Translations under genes and position numbers: made by a program
Shown here: one piece after another, positions 19,575 through 29,937 of the stretch
How the letters are laid out: every line of letters starts with the position of its first letter
Numbering within the stretch: position 1 is the first letter of the stretch
Notes under the pieces: generated by a model
Databases searched by the model: none
The model's input: the letters and a program-made list of their open reading frames with translations, nothing else
What the model was told of the DNA's origin: nothing
DNA from: Shewanella benthica
Lineage (GTDB): Bacteria; Pseudomonadota; Gammaproteobacteria; Enterobacterales; Shewanellaceae
Assembly: GCA_023284085.1 (NCBI GenBank)
Contig: JAKVHY010000006.1
Coordinates: 62,001-126,000 of the forward strand
Reading direction: 5' to 3'
Length of the DNA: 64,000 bases

Positions 19575-21598
19575 TGTCACTCGATTTTCTACTCTTAGCT
19601 ATCTTGCTCTATATTGCGGCAGCGGTTACATCTTTGCTCTGTTATAAGCAGGAATCCTTAGCCATAAAGCTTACCGGTGGTATTGGTGCACTCGCCGGTC
19701 TTGCAGGCATTGCGGCTTCATTGCCCATCTTGCTCTCTGGCGAGGTGATTGTTAAACAGCTATACAGCCCCTTTATCTTTTCGGATTTCATTATCCGACT
19801 CGATGGTCTCTCAGCGTTTATGCTGATGGTGATCTCATTGCTCGTCGTTGCAACAGCAATCTACTCTATCTCCTATATGAAGGAGTATCTGGGGAAAGGC
19901 GCTTGGGCAATGGGCTTCTTCATGAATAGCTTTATTGCATCAATGGTTGTACTCGTTGTTTGTGATAACGCATTTTACTTCATCGTTTTTTTCGAGATGA
20001 TGTCACTGGCTTCCTACTTCCTGGTTCTGTGTGAGCAGAGTGAGAAAGCGGTAAAGGCGGGCCTGCAATACTTTTTGATGGCCCATGCTGGGTCCGTGCT
20101 CATCATGATAGCCTTCTATATCCTCTATCGTGAGACTGGCAGTCTTAACTTTGCCGACTTTGCCAATGCAGAGTTAACAAGTTTTCAGGCATCTTCGGTG
20201 TTCCTGTTAGCCTTCTTCGGTTTTGGCGCCAAGGCGGGCATTATCACCCTTCATGGTTGGTTACCTCAGGCTCACCCCGCTGCGCCATCTCATGCATCGG
20301 CGATGATGTCTGGTGTGATGGTGAAGATAGGTGTCTTCGGTATCATCAAGGTCAGTATCGATTTTCTCGGGGCTGAAATAGCCTGGTGGGGATATCTGGT
20401 GCTTGCCTTTGGTTGTGTCTCCTCGGTACTAGGTGTGCTTTATGCTTTGGCTGAGCATGATATTAAGCGTTTGCTGGCTTATCACACCGTTGAAAATGTC
20501 GGTATCATACTTATTGGTGTCGGTATTGCCATGATAGGCATGTCCAATGAGATGCCGGTGCTAGCAGCTTTAGGTATGTTAGGTGCTCTGTACCACCTAC
20601 TTAATCACGCTGTTTTCAAAGGCTTACTCTTCTTGGGTGCAGGCTCAGTTATCTACCGCATTCATACCAAAGATATGGATAAAATGGGTGGCCTGGCGAA
20701 ACTGATGCCTTTGACCGCTTTCGCCTTCCTTATCGGTACTCTGGCTATCTCGGCCTTGCCGCCGCTCAATGGTTTTGTCAGTGAGTGGTTTATCTACCAG
20801 TCACTACTGACGATGAGTAAAGAAGGTGGCATGGCGATGAAAGTTGCCGCACCGATTGCTGTTGTGATGCTGGCGATAACGGGTGCTCTGGCATGTATGT
20901 GTTTCGTTAAGGTGTTCGGGGTCTGCTTTACCGGCGCTGCACGAAGCAAGCAAGCGACCAAGGCGACAGAAGTACCAATGACTATGGTTTTTGGTACCGC
21001 AAGTCTTGCTATTTTATGTATCGTCTTAGGTGTTGGTGCGCCTTGGATTGCTCCTGTTATCTCAGGCGTTGCATCGGCACTGGTCGATACACAGACGATT
21101 ACCGTCACACAGGGAATAGCACTCATTCCTAGTGAGCCTAGTCAAGCTATTCTTTCTACTCCAATTATCGCAATCACATTACTCGCGCTCTTGATTGTGC
21201 CTATGGCTATTTTGTCCTTTTTCAAGGGGCCTAAAATGCCATCGCGTAATGCTGGAGATCCTTGGGCCTGTGGTTATGTCTACGAGGAGAAGATGTCTGT
21301 TTCTGCAGGCGGCTTTACTCAGCCACTTCGCTCAATGTTTGCCCCACTTTACACCATGAGGAAAATACTCGATCCAGCACCTTGGCTCAAAAAGTTTTTA
21401 CAAGCCTTGACCACAGGTGCAAGCCTGTTGGAGCCACAGATCGATAATAAGATCATCTCACCTCTGGTGCGCTTTGTGAAATGGATAGGTAAATCTATTC
21501 AGTGGTTCCAGTACGGAGACTTTAGAGCTTACTGTCTTTACATAGTTGTGGCGCTGCTTGTGCTGCTATTTGTCCCCTTTAATCTAGGAGTGAACTGA
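19571..21598 (+). CDS. hyfB: Hydrogenase-4 membrane subunit HyfB (NuoL/antiporter-like)
   Basis: A 675-residue protein with about 15 or more membrane helices, related to NuoL/MrpA-type ion-translocating subunits. Conserved polar segments in helices include FFEMMSLASYFLV (glutamate), GIITLHGWLPQAHPAAPSH and LLAYHTVENVGII (histidine and glutamate in the proton path). The start ATGATG overlaps the hyfA stop, and the gene ends overlapping hyfC. It probably couples hydrogen evolution to proton or sodium movement. Confidence 0.93.
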   Translation: MMSLDFLLLAILLYIAAAVTSLLCYKQESLAIKLTGGIGALAGLAGIAASLPILLSGEVIVKQLYSPFIFSDFIIRLDGLSAFMLMVISLLVVATAIYSISYMKEYLGKGAWAMGFFMNSFIASMVVLVVCDNAFYFIVFFEMMSLASYFLVLCEQSEKAVKAGLQYFLMAHAGSVLIMIAFYILYRETGSLNFADFANAELTSFQASSVFLLAFFGFGAKAGIITLHGWLPQAHPAAPSHASAMMSGVMVKIGVFGIIKVSIDFLGAEIAWWGYLVLAFGCVSSVLGVLYALAEHDIKRLLAYHTVENVGIILIGVGIAMIGMSNEMPVLAALGMLGALYHLLNHAVFKGLLFLGAGSVIYRIHTKDMDKMGGLAKLMPLTAFAFLIGTLAISALPPLNGFVSEWFIYQSLLTMSKEGGMAMKVAAPIAVVMLAITGALACMCFVKVFGVCFTGAARSKQATKATEVPMTMVFGTASLAILCIVLGVGAPWIAPVISGVASALVDTQTITVTQGIALIPSEPSQAILSTPIIAITLLALLIVPMAILSFFKGPKMPSRNAGDPWACGYVYEEKMSVSAGGFTQPLRSMFAPLYTMRKILDPAPWLKKFLQALTTGASLLEPQIDNKIISPLVRFVKWIGKSIQWFQYGDFRAYCLYIVVALLVLLFVPFNLGVN

Positions 21599-22551
21599 TG
21601 CAAGGGCTTGAAATGCCAAGTCCTGAATGGATCGCATTAGCTGTCGTTCAGGCATTAATTATGATTGGTCTTGCTCCCTTGGCCACAGGTTTTTCTCGAG
21701 TATTGCGTGCCAAAATGCACTCTCGTAAAGGTCCAGGGATACTGCAAGATTACCGCGATATTCGCAAATTACTACGTCGTCAGGATATTAGACCTAATCC
21801 ATCTGGGATCATCTTTAAGGTGATGCCGATGATTTTGATGTCCAGCATCTTGCTCGTCGCCATGGCTTTGCCAACGGTGACTAACTCTTCACCTTTCCCC
21901 ATTGCGGGGGATGTGATCACCGACATCTATCTGTTTGCCATTTTCCGTTTCTTCTTTGCCCTTTCCGGCTTAGATTCGGGCAGTGTCTATGCGGGTGTGG
22001 GGTCGGGGCGTGAATTGACCTTAGGTGTGTTAGTGGAGCCCATCTTGATGCTCTCTATCTTCACCATGGCACTCACTGCTGGCACCTTTGACTTAGGTTA
22101 TATCAGTACCTATATGGCCACTGAGAGTTGGAGCGTTCCTGGTGCGGTTCTGCTTGCCGGTGCTGCTTGTGCTTTTGCGGTCTTTATCGAAATGGGCAAA
22201 CTTCCCTTCGATTGTGCCGAAGCTGAGCAGGAGCTACAAGAAGGTCCGATCACCGAATATTCAGGTTCTGGACTTGCCATGGTGAAATTAGCATTAGGTT
22301 TGAAGCAGTTGGTCGTTGCCCAATTGTTCCTAGCTATTTTCGTGCCATTTGGTAAAGCCGTAGAGCTAACGCTTGGTGCGCTGTCTGTTGCCGCTGTGAT
22401 TCTGTTTATCAAATTATTTGTGGTCTTCTTGATCGCAGGTGTGATTGAAAACAGTGTCGCTCGTACGCGTTTCTTAAAGACGCATCATCTCACTTGGGTA
22501 GGATTCGGCATCGCTGTACTTGGATTTGTCTTCTACTTGATTGGTTTATAA
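21598..22551 (+). CDS. hyfC: Hydrogenase-4 membrane subunit HyfC (NuoH-like)
   Basis: A 317-residue NuoH/HycD family protein with about eight helices. Characteristic segments are RAKMHSRKGPGILQDYRDI on the cytoplasmic side and GKLPFDCAEAEQELQEGPI, the acidic loop that contacts the peripheral arm. It anchors the soluble hydrogenase arm to the membrane. Its ATG overlaps the hyfB stop by one base. Confidence 0.94.
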   Translation: MQGLEMPSPEWIALAVVQALIMIGLAPLATGFSRVLRAKMHSRKGPGILQDYRDIRKLLRRQDIRPNPSGIIFKVMPMILMSSILLVAMALPTVTNSSPFPIAGDVITDIYLFAIFRFFFALSGLDSGSVYAGVGSGRELTLGVLVEPILMLSIFTMALTAGTFDLGYISTYMATESWSVPGAVLLAGAACAFAVFIEMGKLPFDCAEAEQELQEGPITEYSGSGLAMVKLALGLKQLVVAQLFLAIFVPFGKAVELTLGALSVAAVILFIKLFVVFLIAGVIENSVARTRFLKTHHLTWVGFGIAVLGFVFYLIGL

Positions 22552-22566
22552 GGAGCGAAAATTGCT

Positions 22567-24009
22567 ATGTTAGAAACTATTGCTCTACTGACGATTATCT
22601 CCCCTTTTATCGGGGCGATACTCACAGTTCTTGTACCCAAAGAAGCGGCTAAGTGGGTCTGTCAGCTATTTGCTGGGATTGCATCATTTGGTGCTATTGC
22701 ACTCGCAGTTACTTTCTTAAGCGGCCCTGAACCCAGTGTCACTTACTCATTACTTTCTATTGGTCAGATTGAGATATTTGGTCTGATGGTAGATAAGGTG
22801 AGTACCCTTATTACGGTTGCTGTGGTTGTACTAGGTTTCCTCGTGAGTATCTACTCTCTGGGCTATATGACCGAAGGTAACCGTGAGCACCCTCATACGG
22901 GACAACCTAGGTACTATGCCTTCTTGCTGGTCTTTATCGGTGCGATGGCTGGATTGGTGCTTTCATCGACTATTTTAGGTCAACTGTTCTTCTTCGAAGT
23001 AACAGGGGCTTGTTCATGGTCTTTGATTGGCTACTACCAATCGCCTAAGTCGTTAAAAAGTGCTTTAAAAGCCTTACTGGTGACACATGTCGCCTCTATT
23101 GGTCTGTTTATCGCGGCGGCCTATCTCTTCAAAGAGACTGGAACCTTTGCGGTAACGGCGATCGCTGGCCTTGATGATAGCACTAAGACAATCGTGTTCT
23201 TAGGGGTGTTATTTGCAGCTTGGGGTAAGTCGGCTCAACTGCCATTGCATGTTTGGTTGCCCGATGCGATGAGTGCGCCCACACCTGTGAGCGCCTACTT
23301 GCACGCGGCGTCAATGGTTAAGGTAGGGGTGTACATCTTCGCCAGAGCCATCATGTCAGGGGGAGAAATTCCTGAGATTGTGGGTGTCATCGGTGTTGTC
23401 GGAGCCACAATTACCTTGATCTATGGTTTCGTCATGTATCTGCCACAGAAAGATTTAAAGCGTCTGCTGGCTTACTCAACCATTACTCAACTGTCGTATA
23501 TTTTCTTGGCACTATCTCTGTCTATATTTGGTTCTCAAATGGCCCTCGATGGCGCGATAACCTACATCTTTAACCATGCGTTTGCTAAGAGCCTGTTCTT
23601 CTTAGTGGCAGGTGCGCTGAGTTATAGCGTGGGTACTCGCATGCTGCCTCAATTAAAGGGGATCATAAAAACATCACCATTATTGGCAGTGGGTTTCTGT
23701 GTGGCGGCCCTGGCGATTACCGGAGTGCCTCCCTTTAGCGGCTTCTTCAGTAAGTTTCCTTTATTCGCTGCAGGCTTTGAGTTGAGCGCTACCCATAGCT
23801 GGCTGATGCCTATTATGATCTTGGCTTTGATTGAGTCGGTAGCCAGTTTTGGTTGGATATTGTACTGGTTCGGTAAGTCTGTAGTCGGTGAGCCTTCAGA
23901 TGTAGTGGCTAAGGCTAAACCCATACCTACATCGATGAAATTTGTGCTGGTTATCTTAATCATCATGTCGCTCTGCTCAAGCTTTATAGCAGCTAACTGG
24001 TTAGTTTAA
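22567..24009 (+). CDS. hyfD: Hydrogenase-4 membrane subunit HyfD (NuoN/NuoL-like)
   Basis: A 480-residue antiporter-like subunit with about 13-14 helices. It shows FFEVTGACSWSLIGYY, LPLHVWLPDAMSAPTPVSAY and LKRLLAYSTITQLSYIF, all conserved in the ion-pumping proteins. This subunit is present in hydrogenase-4 but absent from E. coli hydrogenase-3, so it marks the complex as FHL-2 type. It lies 15 bp after hyfC, with AAGGAG upstream. Confidence 0.93.
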   Translation: MLETIALLTIISPFIGAILTVLVPKEAAKWVCQLFAGIASFGAIALAVTFLSGPEPSVTYSLLSIGQIEIFGLMVDKVSTLITVAVVVLGFLVSIYSLGYMTEGNREHPHTGQPRYYAFLLVFIGAMAGLVLSSTILGQLFFFEVTGACSWSLIGYYQSPKSLKSALKALLVTHVASIGLFIAAAYLFKETGTFAVTAIAGLDDSTKTIVFLGVLFAAWGKSAQLPLHVWLPDAMSAPTPVSAYLHAASMVKVGVYIFARAIMSGGEIPEIVGVIGVVGATITLIYGFVMYLPQKDLKRLLAYSTITQLSYIFLALSLSIFGSQMALDGAITYIFNHAFAKSLFFLVAGALSYSVGTRMLPQLKGIIKTSPLLAVGFCVAALAITGVPPFSGFFSKFPLFAAGFELSATHSWLMPIMILALIESVASFGWILYWFGKSVVGEPSDVVAKAKPIPTSMKFVLVILIIMSLCSSFIAANWLV

Positions 24010-24018
24010 GGAGGATTT

Positions 24019-24669
24019 ATGACTGGAGATATTTTAATTAACAGCTTGTCTGGGCTACTGATCATCACCTCTGTGATGTTGATCGGTTCCCGTAAAGCCA
24101 AATCGTCGGCCATGCTCTACTCGGTCCAATCCTTTGTTTTGGTGTTGACCTTTCTCGCCATTGCAAAATCTGTCGATGCAGAACAACTGTACCATTGGTC
24201 AATCACAGCGTTTATCACCAAGGTGATAGCACTTCCGGCCTTGTTCTATTACGCCTTTAGTAAGATGAGCGATCCCAAAGCGGACAAACCGGTAATCCAC
24301 TTCGGTTGGATTATTCCCATCGCAGGAGTGATTACTATGGCCAGTTTTATGGCCGTAGAGAGTGTGCAGTTACCCTTAGTTGAACACCTGAAGCCTGCAT
24401 TGGCTGTTTCATTGGGTCATTTCTTCTTAGGCCTGCTTTGCATTGTTAGTCAGCGCAATATTCTTAAGCAATTGTTTGGCTACTGCTTAATGGAGAATGG
24501 CTCATCATTGTCCTTAGCACTGCTTGCAAATAAAGCGCCTGGTCTAGTTGAAGTGGGGATCACCACAGATGCCGTATTCGCCGTGTTGTTTATGGTGATT
24601 CTGGCTCGTCAAATCTACTTCAAGTTGAACACGCTCGATGTGAATCAACTGACTTCATTAAAGGGGTGA
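24019..24669 (+). CDS. hyfE: Hydrogenase-4 membrane subunit HyfE
   Basis: A 216-residue membrane protein with about six to seven helices and a NuoK-like core (FGYCLMENGSSLSLALLANK). Its length equals that of E. coli HyfE. It is specific to hydrogenase-4-type complexes. AGGAGG at 24009-24014 precedes the ATG. Confidence 0.92.
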   Translation: MTGDILINSLSGLLIITSVMLIGSRKAKSSAMLYSVQSFVLVLTFLAIAKSVDAEQLYHWSITAFITKVIALPALFYYAFSKMSDPKADKPVIHFGWIIPIAGVITMASFMAVESVQLPLVEHLKPALAVSLGHFFLGLLCIVSQRNILKQLFGYCLMENGSSLSLALLANKAPGLVEVGITTDAVFAVLFMVILARQIYFKLNTLDVNQLTSLKG

Positions 24670-24674
24670 TAAAA

Positions 24675-26255
24675 ATGTCTCCTACAGAAATTTTGCTTCT
24701 ACTTATGGTGGTGCCATTTGTTGCGGCTATGATCTCATTTTTGGCATTACGAGGGGGTGAAGCAACGAGGAAATTTGCCATAGGTTGTCATAGCCTCTCA
24801 ATGGTGTTGATAATGATCTTATCACTCACTGTTGCGGGATCGGTATTTATTGATGGGCCGATACAGGCTCTTGATAACTGGTTATATATTGACGGCCTTT
24901 CGGCGTTGTTTCTAAGTGTACTCGGTGTGGTCTCATTTTTGACCGGTATGTACTCTATCGGCTATATCGGTCATGAGTATAAACATGGGGAGTTATCAGG
25001 GACTAAAGTCGCACTATATTACGGCTTATTTAACCTTTTTATCGCCACTATGTTACTGGCGGTGAGTTCGAACAATGTGATTATGATGTGGGTTGCCATC
25101 GAAGCAACCACCATATGCTCGGTGTTCTTAGTCGGCCTTTATGGCCAACGCTCATCACTCGAAGCTGCCTGGAAGTACATTATCATCTGTTCAGTGGGTT
25201 TAGCATTTGGTCTGTTTGGGTCTATCTTGACCTATTCAAATGCGGCCGCCGTGTTTGCAGACCCAGCTAATGCCATATTCTGGACCGATATCCATCAGAA
25301 TGCTAAGGCGTTAGATCCAACGTTAGTGCACATCTCTTTCATCTTCGTGTTGATAGGTTTTGGTACTAAGGTGGGTCTGTTCCCTATGCACGCCTGGTTG
25401 CCGGATGCCCACTCTGAGGCGCCAAGTCCAGTGAGTGCATTGCTGTCAGCGGGACTGCTTAACTGTGCACTACTGGTGATACTGAGATATTACATCATTA
25501 CAGTGAAAGCCATAGGTCCAGACTTCCCGGAAACCTTGATGCTGGTATTTGGTTTCATGTCAGTGGCTGTGTCGGCGTTTTTCATCATCACGCAGCATGA
25601 TATTAAACGTAAATTGGCCTATCACAGTGTTGAAAATATGGGGCTGATAACCCTTGCTATCGCACTGGGTCCAATAGGGGTTATTGCAGGACTTATGCAT
25701 GTGATCAACCACAGCTTAGCGAAAACACTGATGTTCTGTGGTGCGGGTAATATTTTACTCAAATATGGCACCCGCGATATTACTGTGGTGAAAGGGATCT
25801 TAAAAGTTGCCCCTATGACAGGTATTTTGGTCGCCATTGGTGCGCTGGCATTGGGTGGCGTCCCGCCATTTAGCATGTTTGTTAGTGAGTTCTTAATGGT
25901 AACTGCGGCGATAAGTGAAGATATGCCTTTCTTTACACTGGCTTTATTATCCCTACTTGCCATCGTTCTCGGCGGCTTAGCGCATATGGTCGCATGCTGT
26001 GTGATGGGTGATAAACCCGATGAGATAGAGAAAGGCGAGCTTAGCTTCATGACTATAGCGCCAATGGTCGTCATTGTAGGTCTTATCGTCATCATGGGAA
26101 CGTTTATCCCCAATCAAGTTCTTCATGGCATCGATCGCGCAGCATTAGTGCTTCTCGATAGTGATGAGCCAACAGTGATCAACATACTCAACCTACCTGG
26201 AATCGTTCAGCCTACCGAAATGCTGGCCACTAAACCAACACTAGCGCAGAAATAA
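24675..26255 (+). CDS. hyfF: Hydrogenase-4 membrane subunit HyfF (NuoN/NuoL-like)
   Basis: A third antiporter-like subunit of about 526 residues with about 13-14 helices. Conserved parts are MWVAIEATTICSVFLVGLY, GLFPMHAWLPDAHSEAPSPV and IKRKLAYHSVENMGLITL. ATG at 24675 is preferred, with AAGGGG eight bases upstream inside the hyfE end. A GTG at 24666 in the same frame is an alternative. Three such subunits (B, D, F) imply greater pumping capacity than hydrogenase-3. Confidence 0.93.
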   Translation: MSPTEILLLLMVVPFVAAMISFLALRGGEATRKFAIGCHSLSMVLIMILSLTVAGSVFIDGPIQALDNWLYIDGLSALFLSVLGVVSFLTGMYSIGYIGHEYKHGELSGTKVALYYGLFNLFIATMLLAVSSNNVIMMWVAIEATTICSVFLVGLYGQRSSLEAAWKYIIICSVGLAFGLFGSILTYSNAAAVFADPANAIFWTDIHQNAKALDPTLVHISFIFVLIGFGTKVGLFPMHAWLPDAHSEAPSPVSALLSAGLLNCALLVILRYYIITVKAIGPDFPETLMLVFGFMSVAVSAFFIITQHDIKRKLAYHSVENMGLITLAIALGPIGVIAGLMHVINHSLAKTLMFCGAGNILLKYGTRDITVVKGILKVAPMTGILVAIGALALGGVPPFSMFVSEFLMVTAAISEDMPFFTLALLSLLAIVLGGLAHMVACCVMGDKPDEIEKGELSFMTIAPMVVIVGLIVIMGTFIPNQVLHGIDRAALVLLDSDEPTVINILNLPGIVQPTEMLATKPTLAQK

Positions 26256-26267
26256 GCGAGGAATCTT

Positions 26268-28043
26268 GTGGAAATGAATACATTAAACCTTCAGCACGAC
26301 CAGCAACAAAATGCGCAAAAAACAAAGCAACAACCTGGCCCTCAGGGGCTGGGTTATGTGGCAGGAGTTCGCCAGCTTTTCCCATCGGCCATTATCAATG
26401 AGGAGTGGCAGACAGATAACCAGGTGACTATCACTGTTAAGCCTACCGCGCTTATCGATGTGATGAAGTGGCTCTATTACGATCAGGAGGGCTGGTTAGC
26501 CGTCACTTTTGGTAATGATGAACGTTCACTCAACGGCCATTTTGCCGTCTATCATGCGCTTTCTATGGAGGGTGAGGTCAAGAGTTGGGTAACGGTAAAG
26601 GTGTTAGTCGATGCTAATACCCAAGAGTTTCCCTCAATTACCCCCTTCATTCCTGCTGCAGTGTGGGGAGAGCGTGAAGTCAGAGATATGTATGGTCTGC
26701 GTCCTGTCGGCTTACCCGATGAACGTCGTCTAGTACTGCCAGATGATTGGCCTGAAGATCTGCATCCACTGCGTAAAGATTCGATGGATTATCGTCAGCG
26801 CCCAATGCCGGCGACTGACACTGAGAACTACCGGTTCGATAACCAGTTAGGTGATGACTCTAACCGTATTATTCCGTTAGGGCCTTTGCACATCACTTCC
26901 GATGAGCCTGGACATTTTCGCCTGTTTGTCGATGGTGAGGATATTGTCGATGCCGATTATCGTATGTTCTATGTTCATCGTGGCATGGAAAAGCTTGCTG
27001 AAACCCGCATGGGTTATAACGAAGTTGCCTTCCTAACGGACCGAGTCTGCGGGATCTGTGGCTTTACTCATAGTGTGGGTTATAGCAACACTGTCGAGAA
27101 CGCCTTAGGGATTCAAGTTCCTGAGCGCGCTAAGATGGTCCGTACCGTGCTACTCGAAGTAGAGCGTCTACATAGCCATATGCTCAATATTGGTCTTTCG
27201 AGTCACTTCGTTGGTTTCGATACCGGCTTTATGCAGTTTTTCCGTGTGCGTGAGAAGACCATGGAGCTGGCCGAGTTATTAACCGGTGCTCGTAAAACTT
27301 ATGGGCTTAACCTTATCGGTGGTATCAGACGTGACATTCTTGCGCCTCACCGTTCACAGGGAATCAAGGTCGTACGTCAAGTACGCCAAGAGTTTAGCGG
27401 TCTGGTGGATATGCTACTGGCAACAGCCAACATCGAGAGCCGGATTGCTGGCGTGGGTATCTTGGACAAACAAATTGCCAGAGACTTCAGTGCTGTGGGG
27501 CCGCTCATTCGTGGTAGCGGATTTAAGCGTGATGCGCGTTTTGTCCATAATCAAACTCTTGAAGCCTATTCTAAGATGCCGATGGAAATACAAACAGTAG
27601 ATTCAGGCGATGTGCAAGCAAGGCTGTTAGTGCGGATCCGTGAGGTGTTTGAATCTCTTAATATGATTGAGTATGGCCTAGATAACTTGGCCGGCGGCAA
27701 GCTACTCGTTGAAGGTTTCGACTATCAACCAAACAAGTTTGCGCTTGGCTTCACCGAAGCTCCTCGTGGTGAAAATGTTCATTGGAGCATGACTGGCGAT
27801 AACCAGAAGCTGTTCCGCTGGCGCTGCCGTGCGGCTACGTACGCTAATTGGCCCGTGCTTCGTTACATGCTTAGGGGCAATACGGTTTCAGATGCACCAC
27901 TGATCATAGGTAGCTTAGATCCCTGCTATTCCTGTACCGATCGCGTCACTATTATCGATAGACGTAAGAACAAGAGTAAGACATTTTCTTATAAAGAGTT
28001 CGAACGTTATGGCATCGAGCGTAAAAACTCACCACTGAAGTAG
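26268..28043 (+). CDS. hyfG: [NiFe]-hydrogenase-4 large catalytic subunit HyfG
   Basis: A 591-residue fusion of a NuoC-like N-terminal domain (about 60-190) and a NuoD/[NiFe] large subunit. The nickel ligands are visible as RVCGICGFTHS and, at the C-terminus, DPCYSCTDR. After that arginine comes a 31-residue tail (VTIIDRRKNKS ...) that HycI should remove once the metal centre is loaded. It is the hydrogen-evolving site. GTG at 26268 is close to GAGGA, and ATG at 26274 is the alternative start. Confidence 0.95.
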   Translation: MEMNTLNLQHDQQQNAQKTKQQPGPQGLGYVAGVRQLFPSAIINEEWQTDNQVTITVKPTALIDVMKWLYYDQEGWLAVTFGNDERSLNGHFAVYHALSMEGEVKSWVTVKVLVDANTQEFPSITPFIPAAVWGEREVRDMYGLRPVGLPDERRLVLPDDWPEDLHPLRKDSMDYRQRPMPATDTENYRFDNQLGDDSNRIIPLGPLHITSDEPGHFRLFVDGEDIVDADYRMFYVHRGMEKLAETRMGYNEVAFLTDRVCGICGFTHSVGYSNTVENALGIQVPERAKMVRTVLLEVERLHSHMLNIGLSSHFVGFDTGFMQFFRVREKTMELAELLTGARKTYGLNLIGGIRRDILAPHRSQGIKVVRQVRQEFSGLVDMLLATANIESRIAGVGILDKQIARDFSAVGPLIRGSGFKRDARFVHNQTLEAYSKMPMEIQTVDSGDVQARLLVRIREVFESLNMIEYGLDNLAGGKLLVEGFDYQPNKFALGFTEAPRGENVHWSMTGDNQKLFRWRCRAATYANWPVLRYMLRGNTVSDAPLIIGSLDPCYSCTDRVTIIDRRKNKSKTFSYKEFERYGIERKNSPLK

Positions 28044-28052
28044 GGGAATAGC

Positions 28053-28616
28053 ATGTTTAAATTGTTAAAAACGATTGCTAAGGCGGGGGAGTCGACCACC
28101 AAGTACCCGTTCGCTCCTCTAGAGGTGGGTGATGCTTTCAGAGGCAAGCCTGAGTTTGAGCCTGAGCAGTGTATTGCTTGCGCCGCATGTATGCGGGCTT
28201 GCCCTGCTAACGCTTTGATTATGGAGACTAATGAGCAAACTGGAATAAGACGCTGGCAACTCTCTTTGGCGCGCTGCATCTATTGCGGCCGCTGTGAAGA
28301 GGTCTGTCCTACGGGGGCATTAAAACTGTCAGCAGAGTTTGAGCTTGCGGTAACGAATAAAGCCGATCTCTATCAGGAGGCTGAGTTTTCACTGTCTCAT
28401 TGCCTGGCTTGTGATCAAGCCTTTGCGCCTAAAAAAGCGGTGCAATATTCACTCGATTTGCTTATTCAGGATGGCTTAGGTGAGAGTCAGGTAGAGCAAT
28501 GGACCAAGCTACTCAATACCTGCCCAGAATGTCGCCGCAAGCAGAATATGCTTGAAGGGGAAGGCATACTTCAAGGTCACATGTTAACTCAGGAGTTTAC
28601 TGATGAGAGGAATTAA
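28053..28616 (+). CDS. hyfH: Hydrogenase-4 iron-sulfur subunit HyfH (NuoI-like)
   Basis: A 187-residue electron-transfer protein with two [4Fe-4S] motifs, [12 protein letters not shown] and [14 protein letters not shown]-terminal region has further cysteines ([18 protein letters not shown]) as in HycF. It links HyfA/HydN to HyfI. Its last 14 bases overlap hyfI. Confidence 0.93.
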   Translation: MFKLLKTIAKAGESTTKYPFAPLEVGDAFRGKPEFEPEQCIACAACMRACPANALIMETNEQTGIRRWQLSLARCIYCGRCEEVCPTGALKLSAEFELAVTNKADLYQEAEFSLSHCLACDQAFAPKKAVQYSLDLLIQDGLGESQVEQWTKLLNTCPECRRKQNMLEGEGILQGHMLTQEFTDERN

Positions 28617-29439
28617 GCCATTAATCGGTAATGATCATACTCAAGCCATTCCATTAGCCGTCGATGAACATACCGCCAAGCTAAAAGGCACCTTACTTAA
28701 AGATATTAAGCGTTCTGCTTATGTGTACCGTGTCGACTGTGGTGGGTGTAACGCCTGTGAAATTGAAATTTTCGCCACGATTACTCCGGTATTTGATGCG
28801 GAAAGATTTGGTATCAAGGTCGTGGCATCCCCGCGTCATGCCGACATCTTGCTGTATACCGGGGCGGTGACACGCGCAATGAGAATGCCAGCTATAAGGG
28901 CTTTTGATGCCGCGCCGGATCCGAAAATTGTCATCTCATACGGTGCCTGCGGTAACGACGGTGGCATCTTTCATGACCTCTATTGTGTCTGGGGGGGAAC
29001 CGACAAAATTTTACCTGTAGATGTTTATATTCCAGGTTGTCCACCGACACCCGCAGCCACAATATATGGATTTGCTGTCGCGTTAGGCTTGTTAGATCAA
29101 AAGCTTAAAGCCAAACATCACATTGAAGGTGAGAAGGAAGTTGTTACGCTGAAGCACACAGGAATTCCGCTAGAACTCAAGGTGTTGATAGAGCGTGAGG
29201 CACGTAGTTTTGCTGGATATCGTCATGGGCAGATCATCGCCGATGAGTTTATGGAGATTTTAGTAGATGCCAAGCCTGACAATGTAGATGCCAAGATAAA
29301 AGCCTACTTAGATAAGCGCGGTGATCCTCGTTTGAGTGAGATTATCACTAATCTAAATGCTGCGGTGCTTGAGCGTTTGGGACAAGGGCAGGCTAAAAAA
29401 GTTGCCGTTAACCAGGGATGCGCTGAGTTGGAGGGGTAA
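28603..29439 (+). CDS. hyfI: [NiFe]-hydrogenase-4 small subunit HyfI (NuoB-like)
   Basis: A 278-residue small subunit with the proximal [4Fe-4S] ligands in [25 protein letters not shown] and [13 protein letters not shown]. The length exceeds plain NuoB because of a C-terminal extension, as in HycG/HyfI. It passes electrons directly to the HyfG active site. It overlaps hyfH. Confidence 0.94.
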   Translation: MRGIKPLIGNDHTQAIPLAVDEHTAKLKGTLLKDIKRSAYVYRVDCGGCNACEIEIFATITPVFDAERFGIKVVASPRHADILLYTGAVTRAMRMPAIRAFDAAPDPKIVISYGACGNDGGIFHDLYCVWGGTDKILPVDVYIPGCPPTPAATIYGFAVALGLLDQKLKAKHHIEGEKEVVTLKHTGIPLELKVLIEREARSFAGYRHGQIIADEFMEILVDAKPDNVDAKIKAYLDKRGDPRLSEIITNLNAAVLERLGQGQAKKVAVNQGCAELEG

Positions 29440-29441
29440 CT

Positions 29442-29882
29442 ATGTCGGACAAGTCAAAGATGCCAGATATGTCAATGATGTCAGATAACGTGTTGTTTTA
29501 TTCGCTGAATAGAAAATTTGTCGATGAAAAAGATGACGTTCCAGAGGAGGCCAAAGAGATTATCTATTACGGCTTAGCCATTGGGCATCACTTAGGTGTC
29601 GTCGATTGCTTAAAAGTGGTTGTTAGCTGCAGTCGTCAAGCCTATCAAGCGTGGCTTGAGTACCTCCCAGAGGGGAGCGTAGCAAGACGTAAAATGGAAG
29701 GTTTTTTTACTTTTGGCGAAATTACCATATTTCCTGAGCATATCCATATGTTAGCTAATGCATTTCAGGCGGTGATTCCAGAGCAAACCGCTGAATTTAA
29801 AACCCTCAGTGAATCCTTTATCACGGCGCTAGGCGCGCTATATAGGGAGCCTGATGTCTACATCATGGTGCGGGGACGTTAA
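29442..29882 (+). CDS. hyfJ: Formate hydrogenlyase assembly protein HyfJ (HycH family)
   Basis: A 146-residue soluble protein of the HycH/HyfJ family, with FYSLNRKFVDEKDDVPEEAK and the family segment YYGLAIGHHLGVVDCL. It helps processing of the large subunit and has no cofactor motif. It starts two bases after hyfI. The call rests on position and family resemblance. Confidence 0.88.
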   Translation: MSDKSKMPDMSMMSDNVLFYSLNRKFVDEKDDVPEEAKEIIYYGLAIGHHLGVVDCLKVVVSCSRQAYQAWLEYLPEGSVARRKMEGFFTFGEITIFPEHIHMLANAFQAVIPEQTAEFKTLSESFITALGALYREPDVYIMVRGR

Positions 29883-29937
29883 TGAAGCTGTGTTCTGTAG
29901 TCGATTTTTCAAACAATCAATATAGAGGGTGCTAATT